A DNA stretch of 64,000 bases from Alistipes sp. (GTDB lineage Bacteria; Bacteroidota; Bacteroidia; Bacteroidales; Rikenellaceae): the NCBI GenBank assembly GCA_017629145.1, contig JAGBXR010000023.1, forward strand, positions 17,862 to 81,861. Direction: 5' to 3'. How positions within the stretch are numbered: position 1 is the first letter of the stretch; every line of letters starts with the position of its first letter. The position numbers and the translations under genes were made by a program. This document shows positions 44,881 to 53,974 of this stretch, one piece after another. The notes under the pieces are model-generated. The model had not been told where the DNA came from. It did no database searches and worked only from the letters and a program-made list of their open reading frames with translations.

Positions 44881-47220
44881 TTATCTCTCGAGGGTTAGGT
44901 TTATCGACGTTCCTCGCTTCGATATTGTCGTTCCTGGGCGGAGGCTCTGTCCTACCACACGGCCACTACCCGAGTGGGTTACGTTCAGACCGCTGCTCTC
45001 CAACAGATACAATGCATCCGAAAGTCCCATACCTACCACGTTGGGTACCTTGCCGTCGGTGGTGTTTATTGCGTTGAGGGTCGTTATGCCATCCTCACCC
45101 ACCGAGGCTTTGCACCACGCTGCGGAGCTTGCTCGGTTGCCATCCTCGCCCTTCTGGTCGATTACCTCTCGTGAGTGGCGCTCGGCACACATCACCAGCG
45201 CATCGCTGCTGCCAGCCTTAATGCTACGTGCGGCATATGGCACCTCGGGAACCTCGACAGGTGCGTGCAGCGTTGGGTCGTTGGCGTAGATATACTCCAT
45301 AATCGAACGTGCCGTAGGGCCTGTAAGGCTGATGCCGTAGTAGTTGGAATGCGACGGAGTGCTCTGCTTGGCTACGCACACCATCACCGTATACTTGGGT
45401 TTGTCGATAGGGAACATCGTGACTACCGAGCCAAGGTAGTAGTTGTCCTTGTGCGACATACCGTCGCTCATACTCTTCTTGTCGGCATCGCTGTTCGATA
45501 CGAAGCTACCCCAGATCTGTGCAGTACCGGTCTTGCAGCCAAACTCTATGGGCATACCGCGGAACTTATACTGCGTGAGGTTGTCGGCCGAAGCGGCGTG
45601 GAGACAATCCTTGAGAGCCTCGATTGTCTTCGACGAACACATCTTCTCGCGGAGCGTGATTATCGGCGTGCGCTCCACAACCTCGCCATCGCGCTCTACG
45701 CGGTCGATAAAGCGTGGCGCGACCATACGGCCGTTGTTCGCCACACCATTGAAGAAGGTGAGCGTGTGTATAGGCGGCAACTCGAGGATATAGCCATAGG
45801 CGAGCTGTGGCAGGGTAAGCGCCGTGCTGCCGAAACGCTTCCACTCGGGAGTTCCGGGTTGGGGGAGTTTCGATTTCACCTCGCCGTAGCTTTGTAAGCC
45901 GACATTGTCGTTGAAGAGCAGACCCTCGAGGAAGCGAGTGTAGCGCTCGGGCTCATCCTTGAAGCGATCGTAGACCGCTTTGGCGAAATAGATGTTTGAT
46001 GAGTGGGCAAAACCATTGCGCATATTGACGCTGTCGAGAGCCTTGCCGTTCTCGCCCGTAATCGTGTGCGTGTCGCGCACCAACTTCTCGCCGACCTTCT
46101 GGCTCGATGTCGGGATGTTGACAATGGTGTTTATGTCGCAATCGCCAATCTCGAGCAGTGCCATTGCCGAGGCGAGCTTGAATGTCGAACCAGGGCACAT
46201 CGCGGTACGGAGTGCGTGGTTGATATCCTCGCTATAGTTTGTTCCGCGCTCCTTACCCGAGCTGAGGTTAACCATACAAAGGATATTTCCCGTAGCCACC
46301 TCCATAACCATAGCAACACCAAACGAGGCGTGCTCCTTCTCCAGCTCCTCGCGGAGTCGCTCGGTGGCGAGCTTCTGCAGACCGCCGTCGAGGGTGGTGA
46401 TGACGTTGCATCCATCCTCGGCAACGCGGTTGCGGCTGTCGTCGATACGTGTCCAGAAGCCGTGGGCTATGCGCTGCTCGACCGATACGCCGTGTCTGCC
46501 GGCAAGCACCTCGTTGTATACACGCTCGATACCCGTACCGTAGCGAATCTTGTCGGCCTTGGTTGAGTCGGGGAGTACGCCGATAAGCTGCTTGGCAAGA
46601 TCTCCCGATGGGTAGATACGCTCGTCGGTGCGATTCTCGCCACAAGCGATACCCAGGTTGTTGTTCAGGATGGGAAACTTGCGGCGTATCATATTCCACT
46701 CGTCGGTAGTCACCGCACGTGGGAAGATGTGTCGTGAGCGGTCGCGGCGTGCGCTGTGCTGACGCATAAACTCCTTTTTGTACTCCTCTGCCGAGATATA
46801 TTTGTAGCCGTGGCGCGATGCGTCGTTAGGGTTGAAGTGTGCGGCGAGCATTCGCGACATAGAGTCGACATTGCGCACAAGCACATCCTTGTCACCATCA
46901 TCGTGCAGTGCCTCGGCGGCGTAGTCTATGGCGGCGTGGTAGCGGAAACTCGATAGGGCTAGCGGCTCGCCCTCTCGCGTGAGAATCGTACCGCGGTGGG
47001 CAGGGATCGACAATACGCGCACGATGCCGTTGTTGAGTACCTGGGCGTTGTGACGCACCGAGGGGCTGATGACCTGCACCCACACAAGGCGTACGGCGAT
47101 GCCTATGCCGATGAATATGAAGAGGGTGTAGAGAAACCTTACGCGACTGATGATATCGCGGCGCGTCTGCTTTATCTGTGTACCTCTGTCGGTTGTTGTA
47201 TTCGTACTCTTCTGTGCCAT
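44881..47220 (-). CDS. ftsI: FtsI-type penicillin-binding protein with a C-terminal PASTA domain
   Basis: This is a 779-residue class B PBP that cross-links septal peptidoglycan. One membrane segment lies near residues 29-50. The dimerisation domain follows (HRGTILTREGEPLALS). The transpeptidase domain has Ser345 in STFK, SSN at 407-409 and KTGTA at 563-567. A single PASTA domain (about residues 718-779, KVPNVVGMGLSDALYLLESS) ends the protein, as in many PBP2x/SpoVD-like forms. It lies two bases after the ftsL-like gene and 43 bases before murE. It would be the partner of FtsW encoded downstream. Confidence 0.95.
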   Translation of the reverse strand: MAQKSTNTTTDRGTQIKQTRRDIISRVRFLYTLFIFIGIGIAVRLVWVQVISPSVRHNAQVLNNGIVRVLSIPAHRGTILTREGEPLALSSFRYHAAIDYAAEALHDDGDKDVLVRNVDSMSRMLAAHFNPNDASRHGYKYISAEEYKKEFMRQHSARRDRSRHIFPRAVTTDEWNMIRRKFPILNNNLGIACGENRTDERIYPSGDLAKQLIGVLPDSTKADKIRYGTGIERVYNEVLAGRHGVSVEQRIAHGFWTRIDDSRNRVAEDGCNVITTLDGGLQKLATERLREELEKEHASFGVAMVMEVATGNILCMVNLSSGKERGTNYSEDINHALRTAMCPGSTFKLASAMALLEIGDCDINTIVNIPTSSQKVGEKLVRDTHTITGENGKALDSVNMRNGFAHSSNIYFAKAVYDRFKDEPERYTRFLEGLLFNDNVGLQSYGEVKSKLPQPGTPEWKRFGSTALTLPQLAYGYILELPPIHTLTFFNGVANNGRMVAPRFIDRVERDGEVVERTPIITLREKMCSSKTIEALKDCLHAASADNLTQYKFRGMPIEFGCKTGTAQIWGSFVSNSDADKKSMSDGMSHKDNYYLGSVVTMFPIDKPKYTVMVCVAKQSTPSHSNYYGISLTGPTARSIMEYIYANDPTLHAPVEVPEVPYAARSIKAGSSDALVMCAERHSREVIDQKGEDGNRASSAAWCKASVGEDGITTLNAINTTDGKVPNVVGMGLSDALYLLESSGLNVTHSGSGRVVGQSLRPGTTISKRGTSINLTLER

Positions 47221-47222
47221 TG

Positions 47223-47765
47223 TTACTTCTCAATTAGGCGGCTGTGCTTTGATAGGTCGATAAGGTCGATGCCATAGCTCTTCAGACGCTCCTCGACATA
47301 ACTCTTTGATGACAACGAGAAGCGCTCCTCCTCCTTCAGTACGGCGCGCTCGTTGAGCACCGTGGCATAGTTTTGCAGATTGCGGTACTCGCGGTCGCTG
47401 TTGAGCTGCACGAAGTTTAGGAAGATGCTCAAAAAGTACATCGCCGCGATGATGAGCAGTGAACGATAGTAGCTCGCAGCACCATCCGTGAGGAACGTAC
47501 CTGTGGTGATGTGTTGCCATAGCGACTTCGAGCGCTGGGACTGCATCTCGCCACTCTCTCGTGCCTCCTCCTCTTCTGCCTCGATGAAGGGGTTGCTATA
47601 GGCCTCCTCCTGTGCTTTATCGTCGACATCGTCGTAGTGGTGGTAGCGCTCAACGGGTGTGATGCGCACAACCTCACGCTGAATGCGTCTCTCGCGTTCA
47701 GCATCGATGTCGATGATAACCTCCTCAAGTTCGGTTCTGTCGTTGTTGTTTCTATCCTGATGCAT
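47223..47765 (-). CDS. ftsL: FtsL-like cell-division protein
   Basis: This is a 180-residue protein with a long acidic cytoplasmic N-terminus (residues 1-98). It has one membrane segment (YYRSLLIIAAMYFLSIFLNFV) and a periplasmic tail of about 60 residues with heptad character (YRNLQNYATVLNERAVLKEEERF). This topology and the location between rsmH and ftsI fit FtsL, a small bitopic divisome protein whose sequence is poorly conserved. The cytoplasmic extension is longer than in enterobacterial FtsL. The call rests on context and topology rather than motifs. Confidence 0.78.
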   Translation of the reverse strand: MHQDRNNNDRTELEEVIIDIDAERERRIQREVVRITPVERYHHYDDVDDKAQEEAYSNPFIEAEEEEARESGEMQSQRSKSLWQHITTGTFLTDGAASYYRSLLIIAAMYFLSIFLNFVQLNSDREYRNLQNYATVLNERAVLKEEERFSLSSKSYVEERLKSYGIDLIDLSKHSRLIEK

Positions 47766-47798
47766 TCTCTTTTCGGTGTTTTGGTGTTGCTCGGGTCT

Positions 47799-48707
47799 CT
47801 ATAGCTTCTCGGCTACACGTAGCTTGGCACTGCGCGAACGTGGGTTGCGCTCTACCTCCTCGGCCGATGGGGCGATAGCCTTGCGTGTGATGACCTTGAG
47901 AGGTGTTGTGCTGCGACCGAAGAAGTCCTTTTCGACCTCGCCATTGCAGTTGCCGCTACGCATAAAGTTCTTGACCATTCGGTCCTCGAGCGAGTGGTAC
48001 GACATAATCACCAGTCGACCCTCGGGGTTGAGCACCTTGAGGCTCTGCTCAAGGGCCATCTTCAGTGCCTCCATCTCGCCATTAAGCTCGATGCGCAGCG
48101 CCTGGAATAGCTTTGTGAGGAACTTCGACTCATCCTTGGCTGGTGTGCAGGGCTCTACGGCCTTCACCAAGTCGGCAGTTGTCACGATGGGTGCATTTGC
48201 GCGAGTGCGCTCGATGCAGTTGGCAATCTTCCACGTTGTGTCCAGCTCACCATACTGTGCGAAAATCTCGGAGAGTGCCTCCTTCGAGTAGTTGTTGACG
48301 ATGTCGGCTGCGGTGCGTCCTGCGCGACTGTTCATACGCATATCGAGCGGAGCCTCGCCACGGAACGAAAAACCGCGATGCTTGGCGTCGAAGTGGTGCG
48401 AAGATACGCCCAGGTCGGCAAGGATGCCGTCTACACCCTCCACACCTCGCAGGCGCAGTGCACCACGCAGGAAGCGGAAGTTGCTTGCCACGAATGTGTG
48501 GCGTGGGTCGTTGGGGGCGTTGGCCTCGGCATCGGGGTCCTGGTCGAAAGAGTAGAGATGACCCTTCTTGCCTAAGTGCTCGAGTATGGCGCGCGTATGT
48601 CCACCGCCACCCATTGTCAAATCTACGTAGATGCCATCGGGCTTGATATTGAGGGCGTCGATGCACTCCTCCAAAAGTACGGGAATATGGTATGTTTCAG
48701 CACTCAT
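47799..48707 (-). CDS. rsmH: 16S rRNA (cytosine1402-N4)-methyltransferase
   Basis: I start the protein at 48707 (MSAETYHIPVLLEECIDAL), the normal N-terminus for this family. The open frame to 48779 adds 24 atypical residues. The 302-residue enzyme has the SAM-binding motif YVDLTMGGGGHTRAILEHL, DQDPDAEA, GILADLGVSSHH, RGFSFRGEAPLDMRM and VIMSYHSLEDRMVKNFM. It methylates C1402 of 16S rRNA. It is the first gene of the cell-wall cluster here; mraZ, which often precedes it, is absent. Confidence 0.95.
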   Translation of the reverse strand: MSAETYHIPVLLEECIDALNIKPDGIYVDLTMGGGGHTRAILEHLGKKGHLYSFDQDPDAEANAPNDPRHTFVASNFRFLRGALRLRGVEGVDGILADLGVSSHHFDAKHRGFSFRGEAPLDMRMNSRAGRTAADIVNNYSKEALSEIFAQYGELDTTWKIANCIERTRANAPIVTTADLVKAVEPCTPAKDESKFLTKLFQALRIELNGEMEALKMALEQSLKVLNPEGRLVIMSYHSLEDRMVKNFMRSGNCNGEVEKDFFGRSTTPLKVITRKAIAPSAEEVERNPRSRSAKLRVAEKL

Positions 48708-48745
48708 CTTTTTTGGCTTTTTACTTAAAGTAAAAAATAACGGCG

Positions 48746-48753
48746 TAAAGGTA
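48746..48753 (-). promoter_or_regulatory. -7-like box for the rsmH/cell-wall operon
   Basis: The minus strand reads TACCTTTA, one base off TAnnTTTG, 39 bases before the rsmH start. It is a weak match, but it is the only candidate seen upstream of the long operon. Confidence 0.35.
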
Positions 48754-48893
48754 CAAAAAAAATCCTTTTTATGGGTCAATACCTACAAGATATTTTCTCG
48801 AAGCCAAAAAAGGCGAAAATATGCGGTGCGCAAGGAGTGCCCGAGGAGTGCTAAATGGGGCTGTTGGAGTGTCGGAGAAGAAGGATATATTCG

Positions 48894-48931
48894 AAAAAAA
48901 AGAGGAGTCTGGCAATGCTCTGCCAGACTCC
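48894..48931 (-). terminator. Terminator after the ROK kinase gene
   Basis: On the minus strand GGAGTCTGGCA pairs perfectly with TGCCAGACTCC around a 6-base loop and is followed by TCTTTTTTTT. Confidence 0.9.
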
Positions 48932-48955
48932 GGTATCGTTATACTAATATGTTGA

Positions 48956-49984
48956 TTAATAGTTCTCGATAACTGCCTCAAGGTGCTGTTTCCAGATGAG
49001 GGCCGCACCGCCCAAAATAGCAACATTCTTATCCTGAATGCCGCTCATCATAAGCTTTACCTTGCCCTTGAAAACCGAGAGCTGATTCTCCTCCATATAC
49101 TTGTACGTCGGACGCATAATGTAGTCACCAGCGTTAGCTAAGCCACCAAAGAGGATGATAGCCTCGGGAGATGTGATAGACGTGAGGTCGGCGAGTGCCA
49201 AACCAAGAATCTTACCAGTCTGCTCGAAGGCCTCCAAAGCGATAGGATCGTTCTTTGCAGCGGCATCCGAGAGCATCTTTGCCTCGAACTTGTCGTAAGG
49301 TATGCTGCGAAGCTCGCTATCGCAAGTCATCGATGCCATAAGGTCGAACGCTGTACGCTTGATACCCGTAGCCGATACGTATGCCTCGAGACAGCCGCGG
49401 CGACCGCAACCACACTGACGACCAGTCTCGCGCGATGCTACAGCAATGTGGCCAAACTCGCCAGCGAAGCCGTCGTGACCATATACCATCTCGTCGTTGC
49501 ATACGATACCCGAGCCAAGACCTGTGCCGAGTGTAATCATTGCGAAGTCCTTCATACCGCGTGCGTTACCGAAGACCATCTCGCCAATAGCCGCAGCATT
49601 TGCGTCGTTGGTGATCATTACCTTAACGCCACCAAAGTGCTTGCCGAGATCCTCCACAAAGTTGAACGTGCGGATAGAGTTTGGGCGTGGATCTGATGGG
49701 TCTTCGAACTTCCAGAGGTTGGCTGGAGTCTCGATACGACCAGTGTGGATGTTGGCATTAGGAGCACCTACACCAATACCAATGAGGTCGCACTCGGGCT
49801 GCGATGCGATAATCTCCTTCATCGCTGCTGCCAATGTCTCAACATAGGGCTTATAGTCGTCGTAATACTTGAACTTATCTGTAGAAATCTTGCCTTCAGC
49901 AATCACGTTACCATCCTCGTCAACAAGGCCGAAAGCTGTGTTGGTACCGCCAATGTCGATACCCATTGCGTATTTTTTCATCAT
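48956..49984 (-). CDS. ROK-family sugar kinase, glucokinase-like
   Basis: This is a 342-residue protein of the ROK family. The phosphate-binding start is GIDIGGTNTAFGLVD. ANAAAIGE and GTGLGSGIV follow. The sugar-binding block GHDGFAGEFGH carries the catalytic region. The zinc motif CGCGRRGCLEAY lies near residue 190. Such enzymes phosphorylate glucose or N-acetyl sugars in the cytoplasm; the family layout and length fit glucokinase, but specificity is inferred. It is monocistronic, with its own promoter (50015-50047) and terminator, and lies divergent from the polyprenyl synthase gene. Confidence 0.9.
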   Translation of the reverse strand: MMKKYAMGIDIGGTNTAFGLVDEDGNVIAEGKISTDKFKYYDDYKPYVETLAAAMKEIIASQPECDLIGIGVGAPNANIHTGRIETPANLWKFEDPSDPRPNSIRTFNFVEDLGKHFGGVKVMITNDANAAAIGEMVFGNARGMKDFAMITLGTGLGSGIVCNDEMVYGHDGFAGEFGHIAVASRETGRQCGCGRRGCLEAYVSATGIKRTAFDLMASMTCDSELRSIPYDKFEAKMLSDAAAKNDPIALEAFEQTGKILGLALADLTSITSPEAIILFGGLANAGDYIMRPTYKYMEENQLSVFKGKVKLMMSGIQDKNVAILGGAALIWKQHLEAVIENY

Positions 49985-50014
49985 AGTGTGTTATGTTTTT
50001 TGAAATTAATTGGT

Positions 50015-50047
50015 CAAAGTTACCAAAATTATTTTAATCTCTGCAAA
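50015..50047 (-). promoter_or_regulatory. Promoter of the ROK kinase gene
   Basis: On the minus strand TTTG (50044-50047), a 21-base spacer and TAACTTTG (50015-50022), about 30 bases before the start at 49984. Confidence 0.55.
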
Positions 50048-50055
50048 AAAAATAC

Positions 50056-50063
50056 TATTTTTG
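50056..50063 (+). promoter_or_regulatory. -7 box for the polyprenyl synthase gene
   Basis: TATTTTTG matches TAnnTTTG. It lies about 100 bases before the start at 50167 and is divergent from the ROK promoter. Confidence 0.4.
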
Positions 50064-50166
50064 GGACGTAATAGTGTTTAATTGTGTATTTGGCTTTTGT
50101 GTAACGAGGGTCAGAATGCACCTGAATGGGTAACAAAACAAAAATAATAGAGATACTTTTAAGGTT

Positions 50167-51141
50167 ATGTGTCACACAAACGATGAGATGTTGGAGATGT
50201 TCGAGGCTACGCTTCGACAGATGCAGACTCCCGAAGAGCCCAAGTTGCTCTATACACCGATAATCTACTCGATGTCGGGTGGCGGTAAGCGCCTTCGTCC
50301 GGTGTTGCTCCTTTTGGCTAACGAGGCCTTTGGTGGCGAGGCGGCAGATGCTATGCCTGCGGCTATGGCTGTGGAGGTGTTCCACAACTTCACACTGCTG
50401 CACGACGATATTATGGACAACGCGGCGGTGCGTCGCGGTAAACCTTCGGTATATGCCAAGTGGGGTGGTAATGTGGCTATCCTCTCGGGCGATGCTATGC
50501 TCATTACGGCCTACAAGCTCCTTGCGGGTTTGGGTGGCGAGAGACTCGCTCGCGTTATTAACATCTTCAACGATATGGCGCTGAAGGTGTGCGAGGGTCA
50601 GCAGTACGATATGGACTTCGAGCAGATGGAGCGTGTGTCGGTCGAGGACTACATCCTTATGATTGAGCATAAGACCTCGGCTCTGCTGTCGGGCTCGGCA
50701 ATGATTGGTGCTACGTTGGCAGGTGCTTCGGATGAGGATATCAAGAAGCTCTATCGTTTTGCTACGGAGCTTGGCCTTGCCTTCCAGCTTCAGGACGATA
50801 TGCTCGACAGCTACGGTGATGAGGCTCTGGGTAAGAAGATTGGTGGCGACATCCTCGAGGGTAAGCAGACATACCTTATGGTGCAGGCTATGAGCCGCGC
50901 AACCGAGGAGCAGCGCGAGGTGTTGCGCAATACGCACCTTCGCGAGGATCTTGCAGATAGCGAGAAGATTTCGCGCGTCAAGGCCCTGTACGATACACTC
51001 GACGTAAAGCACGCAACCGAGCAACAGATCGAGCTTCGCTTCGACCGCGCCCTGACCGTGCTCGACAGCCTTTCGGTAGAGGAGGCACGTAAGCTACACC
51101 TTCGAGAGTTTGCACGCAACCTTATGGGACGTAAAAAGTAG
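50167..51141 (+). CDS. Polyprenyl diphosphate synthase
   Basis: This 324-residue trans-isoprenyl diphosphate synthase condenses isopentenyl diphosphate with an allylic diphosphate. GGGKRLRPVLLLLA is followed by the first Asp-rich motif LHDDIMDNA with downstream RRGKPS. The second Asp-rich motif is FQLQDDMLDSYGD, with GKKIGGDILEGKQTYL after it. Residues before the first motif decide chain length, which I cannot settle; a menaquinone side chain or a C15-C20 product are options. It lies six bases before the U32 gene and is probably cotranscribed with it. Confidence 0.93.
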   Translation: MCHTNDEMLEMFEATLRQMQTPEEPKLLYTPIIYSMSGGGKRLRPVLLLLANEAFGGEAADAMPAAMAVEVFHNFTLLHDDIMDNAAVRRGKPSVYAKWGGNVAILSGDAMLITAYKLLAGLGGERLARVINIFNDMALKVCEGQQYDMDFEQMERVSVEDYILMIEHKTSALLSGSAMIGATLAGASDEDIKKLYRFATELGLAFQLQDDMLDSYGDEALGKKIGGDILEGKQTYLMVQAMSRATEEQREVLRNTHLREDLADSEKISRVKALYDTLDVKHATEQQIELRFDRALTVLDSLSVEEARKLHLREFARNLMGRKK

Positions 51142-51147
51142 TAGATA

Positions 51148-52389
51148 ATGATACACAGAAAAGATATAGAGATTATGGCCCCTGTGGGCTCGTACGAGTC
51201 GTTGCACGCAGCAATCAATGCTGGTGCCGATTCGGTATATTTTGGTGTCGAGCAGCTCAATATGCGTGCTGCCTCGTCTGTAAATTTCACACTCGATGAC
51301 CTCGCAGAGATTGTGCGTACGGCACGTGCGGCAGGTGTTAAGACCTACCTTACGGTGAATATCGTGATTTACGACGACGAGATGGAGGTTATGCGCAGCA
51401 TCATCGACCGCGCAAAGGCCGAGGGTGTCGATGCTATCATCGCAACAGACCTTGCAGCAATCCTCTACGCCCGTCAGGTGGGTATGGAGGTGCATATCTC
51501 AACGCAGAGCAACATATCGAATATAGAGGCTGTGCGCTTCTTCGCGCAGTGGGCCGATGTTGTGGTGTTGGCTCGCGAGTTGTCACTGGAGCAGATTGAG
51601 CGCATATCGAAGCAGATCGAGGAGCAGAATATCTGCGGTCCTGCAGGTGAACTGGTACGTATCGAGATGTTTGCTCACGGTGCGATGTGTATGTCGATGT
51701 CGGGTAAGTGCTACCTTTCGGAGCACGAGACTCACCACTCGGCAAATCGTGGTGCTTGCCGTCAGATATGTCGCCGCAAATATACGATTACGGATAAGGA
51801 TTCGGGTCAGGCGTTGGATGTCGACGGACAGTATATCCTCTCGCCAAAGGATTTGTGTACGGTAGACTTCCTCGATAAGTTTATCGGCGCTGGTGTGCGT
51901 GTGCTCAAGATTGAAGGTCGTGCGCGAGGTGGCGAGTATGTAAAGCGCGTTGTGGAGAACTACAACGAGGCACTCAACCTTCTGGAGCGTGGCGAGTATA
52001 CCTCCGAGAGCGTAGCACCGCTCAAGGAGCGTCTTCGTACGGTCTTTAACCGCGACTTCTGGGGTGGCTACTACGCAGCCAAAACTATGGTCGAGCACAG
52101 CCAGCACTACGGCTCATCGGCAACGCTCAAGAAGGTATATATGGGTAAGGTTACCAACTACTTCAAGCGTATCGGTGTTGCCGAGGTTTTGGTCGAGGCT
52201 TGCGAGGTTGCCGAGGGCGATGCACTCCTCTTTATGGGTGAGAAGACAGGTGTCGTGGAGCAGAAGGCCGAGGGTATTATGCTCAACGAGCAGCCTGCCG
52301 TGAGTGCAAAGCAGGGTGATTATATTTCGCTTAAGACCGTCGAGGAGGTGCGTCGAGGGGATAAGGTATACAAAGAGGTTGCCCGCTAA
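51148..52389 (+). CDS. U32-family protein, TrhP/YegQ-like
   Basis: This is a 413-residue protein. The N-terminal half has a TIM-barrel look (IMAPVGSYESLHAAINAGADSVYFGV, MEVHISTQSNISN). The U32 signature follows as EMFAHGAMCMSMSGKCYLS, then SANRGACRQICRRKY and LSPKDLC, giving a set of conserved cysteines that could hold an iron-sulfur cluster. The C-terminal domain is beta-rich. The family was named after a collagenase. Its better-supported members, TrhP (YegQ) and RlhA, act with prephenate in hydroxylation of tRNA or 23S rRNA. A tRNA-modifying role is my preferred reading, with moderate confidence. Confidence 0.87.
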   Translation: MIHRKDIEIMAPVGSYESLHAAINAGADSVYFGVEQLNMRAASSVNFTLDDLAEIVRTARAAGVKTYLTVNIVIYDDEMEVMRSIIDRAKAEGVDAIIATDLAAILYARQVGMEVHISTQSNISNIEAVRFFAQWADVVVLARELSLEQIERISKQIEEQNICGPAGELVRIEMFAHGAMCMSMSGKCYLSEHETHHSANRGACRQICRRKYTITDKDSGQALDVDGQYILSPKDLCTVDFLDKFIGAGVRVLKIEGRARGGEYVKRVVENYNEALNLLERGEYTSESVAPLKERLRTVFNRDFWGGYYAAKTMVEHSQHYGSSATLKKVYMGKVTNYFKRIGVAEVLVEACEVAEGDALLFMGEKTGVVEQKAEGIMLNEQPAVSAKQGDYISLKTVEEVRRGDKVYKEVAR

Positions 52390-52448
52390 GGTTATTTGTT
52401 GTGATAAGGGCGCATCTGCGGTATCGGGCTTGTCTGCCAAATTAAAGA

Positions 52449-52529
52449 TTAGGGAAATTAAGGAAGTTAGGGAAATTAGAGATGATGTATAAAATTCCTT
52501 AAACTCTCTAAACTCCCTAAATTCACTAA
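52449..52529. repeat. Purine-rich hairpin repeat (TTAGGGAA type), copy 2
   Basis: The left half is built of TTAGGGAAA, TTAAGGAAG, TTAGGGAAA and TTAGAGA units. The right half carries pyrimidine counterparts (TCCTTAAACTCTCTAAACTC and on), so the two halves can pair imperfectly. It is related to 35453-35508 and lies between the U32 and aminopeptidase genes. Confidence 0.55.
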
Positions 52530-52563
52530 AATAAAAAACTAACAAACTAAAACTATTATAACT

Positions 52564-53964
52564 ATGTTCAGCAAAGAGACTTATGTGGCGCGACGCGCCG
52601 AATTGTGTCGCCGTGTGGGTAAGGGACTTATTCTGCTTCCTGCAAACCCCGAGGTGCCAAACAACTATCCTAACAACACATACTACTATCGTCAGGACTC
52701 TACATTCCGCTACTACTTTGGCTTGGACATCCCATCGTTGATGGGTGTGCTCGACGCGGAGTCGGGCGAGGCAATGCTCTTTGGTGACGACTTCACCGTT
52801 GAGGATATCATCTGGACAGGCCCTATGCCTACGCTCTCGGAGCTTGGAGCAGGTGTCGGTGTCGAGAAGTGCTTTCCAAAGGCCGATGTTCGCGACGTGT
52901 TGAAGCGCGCTATCGAGCAGAATCGTCCTGTGCACTACTTGCCTCCATACCGTGCAGAGCTTAAGATCGAACTTGCCGACCTACTCGGCATCCGTCTTGC
53001 GATGTTGCACGAGCGCAAGTCGTTGGATTTGATGTTTGCCGTAGCCGAGATGCGTGAGAAGAAGTCGGCCGAGGAGATCGAGGCTTTGGAGCGTGCGTTC
53101 AAGATTGGCTACCAGATGCATATGACAGCAATGAAGATGTGCCGACCAGGTGTTGTCGAGCGCGAGATTGCTGGTCGTGTTGAGGGCATCGCCAAGTCGT
53201 ATGGTCAGGGTGTATCGTTCCCAACTATCGTTACACAGCACGGCGAGATCCTGCATAACCACAACCACGATGGTGTGTTGGAGGCTGGTCGTCTATTGTT
53301 GGTTGATGGTGGTGGCGAGTCTGTTGAGGGCTACTGCTCGGATCACACACGTACATATCCTGTCAGCGGTAAGTTTACCGACTTGCAGCGCGACATATAT
53401 AATATAGTGCTCCGTGCACACTCGGAGGTTAAGGATATGATTAAGCCAGGTACGATGTATCCCGAGATTCATCGTGCAGCATACCTCTCGTTGGCTGATG
53501 GCTTGAAGGGTATGGGTCTTATCAAGTCTACTCCAGAGGTTGCAGTTGAGGCAGGAGCTATGTATCTCTTTATGCCTCACGGCTTGGGTCACGGTATGGG
53601 TATGGATGTTCACGACCTGGAGAATGTTGGCGAGCGTTCGTTCGACTTCTCGACAGTTGCCGAGCGTGCTGCTAAGTCGGCAACCTGCATCCACCGCGCA
53701 ACTTGGCGTGTGGAGCCAGGCACGGTGATGTCTGACGAGCCAGGTATCTACTTCATCCCTGCGCTTATCGACAAGATGCGCTCGGAGGGTAAGTTTACCG
53801 ATATCGTAGATTACAACGCATTGGACAACTATCGCACATTTGGCGGTATCCGTATCGAGGACGATGTGCTTGTAACAGAGACTGGCAGCCGCTTTATTGG
53901 CGATAAGCTCCTTCCTCTCACTGTCGAGGAGTTGGAGGCTGTTGTAGGCTCGGACTATAGATAA
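52564..53964 (+). CDS. pepP: Xaa-Pro aminopeptidase (M24B)
   Basis: This 466-residue cytoplasmic metalloenzyme removes N-terminal residues before proline. The N-terminal domain (residues 1-170) contains YYYRQDSTFRYYFGLD, typical for AMP_N. The pita-bread catalytic domain provides metal ligands in LLLVDGGGESVEGYCSDHTRTYPVSG (two Asp), HGLGHGMGMDVHD (His), VMSDEPGIYF (Glu) and GIRIEDDVLVTE (Glu). The length is normal. It lies 11 bases before mqnB and so may share a transcript with the menaquinone genes, without an evident functional link. Confidence 0.93.
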   Translation: MFSKETYVARRAELCRRVGKGLILLPANPEVPNNYPNNTYYYRQDSTFRYYFGLDIPSLMGVLDAESGEAMLFGDDFTVEDIIWTGPMPTLSELGAGVGVEKCFPKADVRDVLKRAIEQNRPVHYLPPYRAELKIELADLLGIRLAMLHERKSLDLMFAVAEMREKKSAEEIEALERAFKIGYQMHMTAMKMCRPGVVEREIAGRVEGIAKSYGQGVSFPTIVTQHGEILHNHNHDGVLEAGRLLLVDGGGESVEGYCSDHTRTYPVSGKFTDLQRDIYNIVLRAHSEVKDMIKPGTMYPEIHRAAYLSLADGLKGMGLIKSTPEVAVEAGAMYLFMPHGLGHGMGMDVHDLENVGERSFDFSTVAERAAKSATCIHRATWRVEPGTVMSDEPGIYFIPALIDKMRSEGKFTDIVDYNALDNYRTFGGIRIEDDVLVTETGSRFIGDKLLPLTVEELEAVVGSDYR

Positions 53965-53974
53965 TAGGCGGAGT

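Noticed and set aside
50029-51024. 331-residue minus-strand frame opposite the polyprenyl synthase gene
   Set aside because: The plus-strand protein has both Asp-rich motifs of the family; the minus frame covers the ROK promoter and has no motif.
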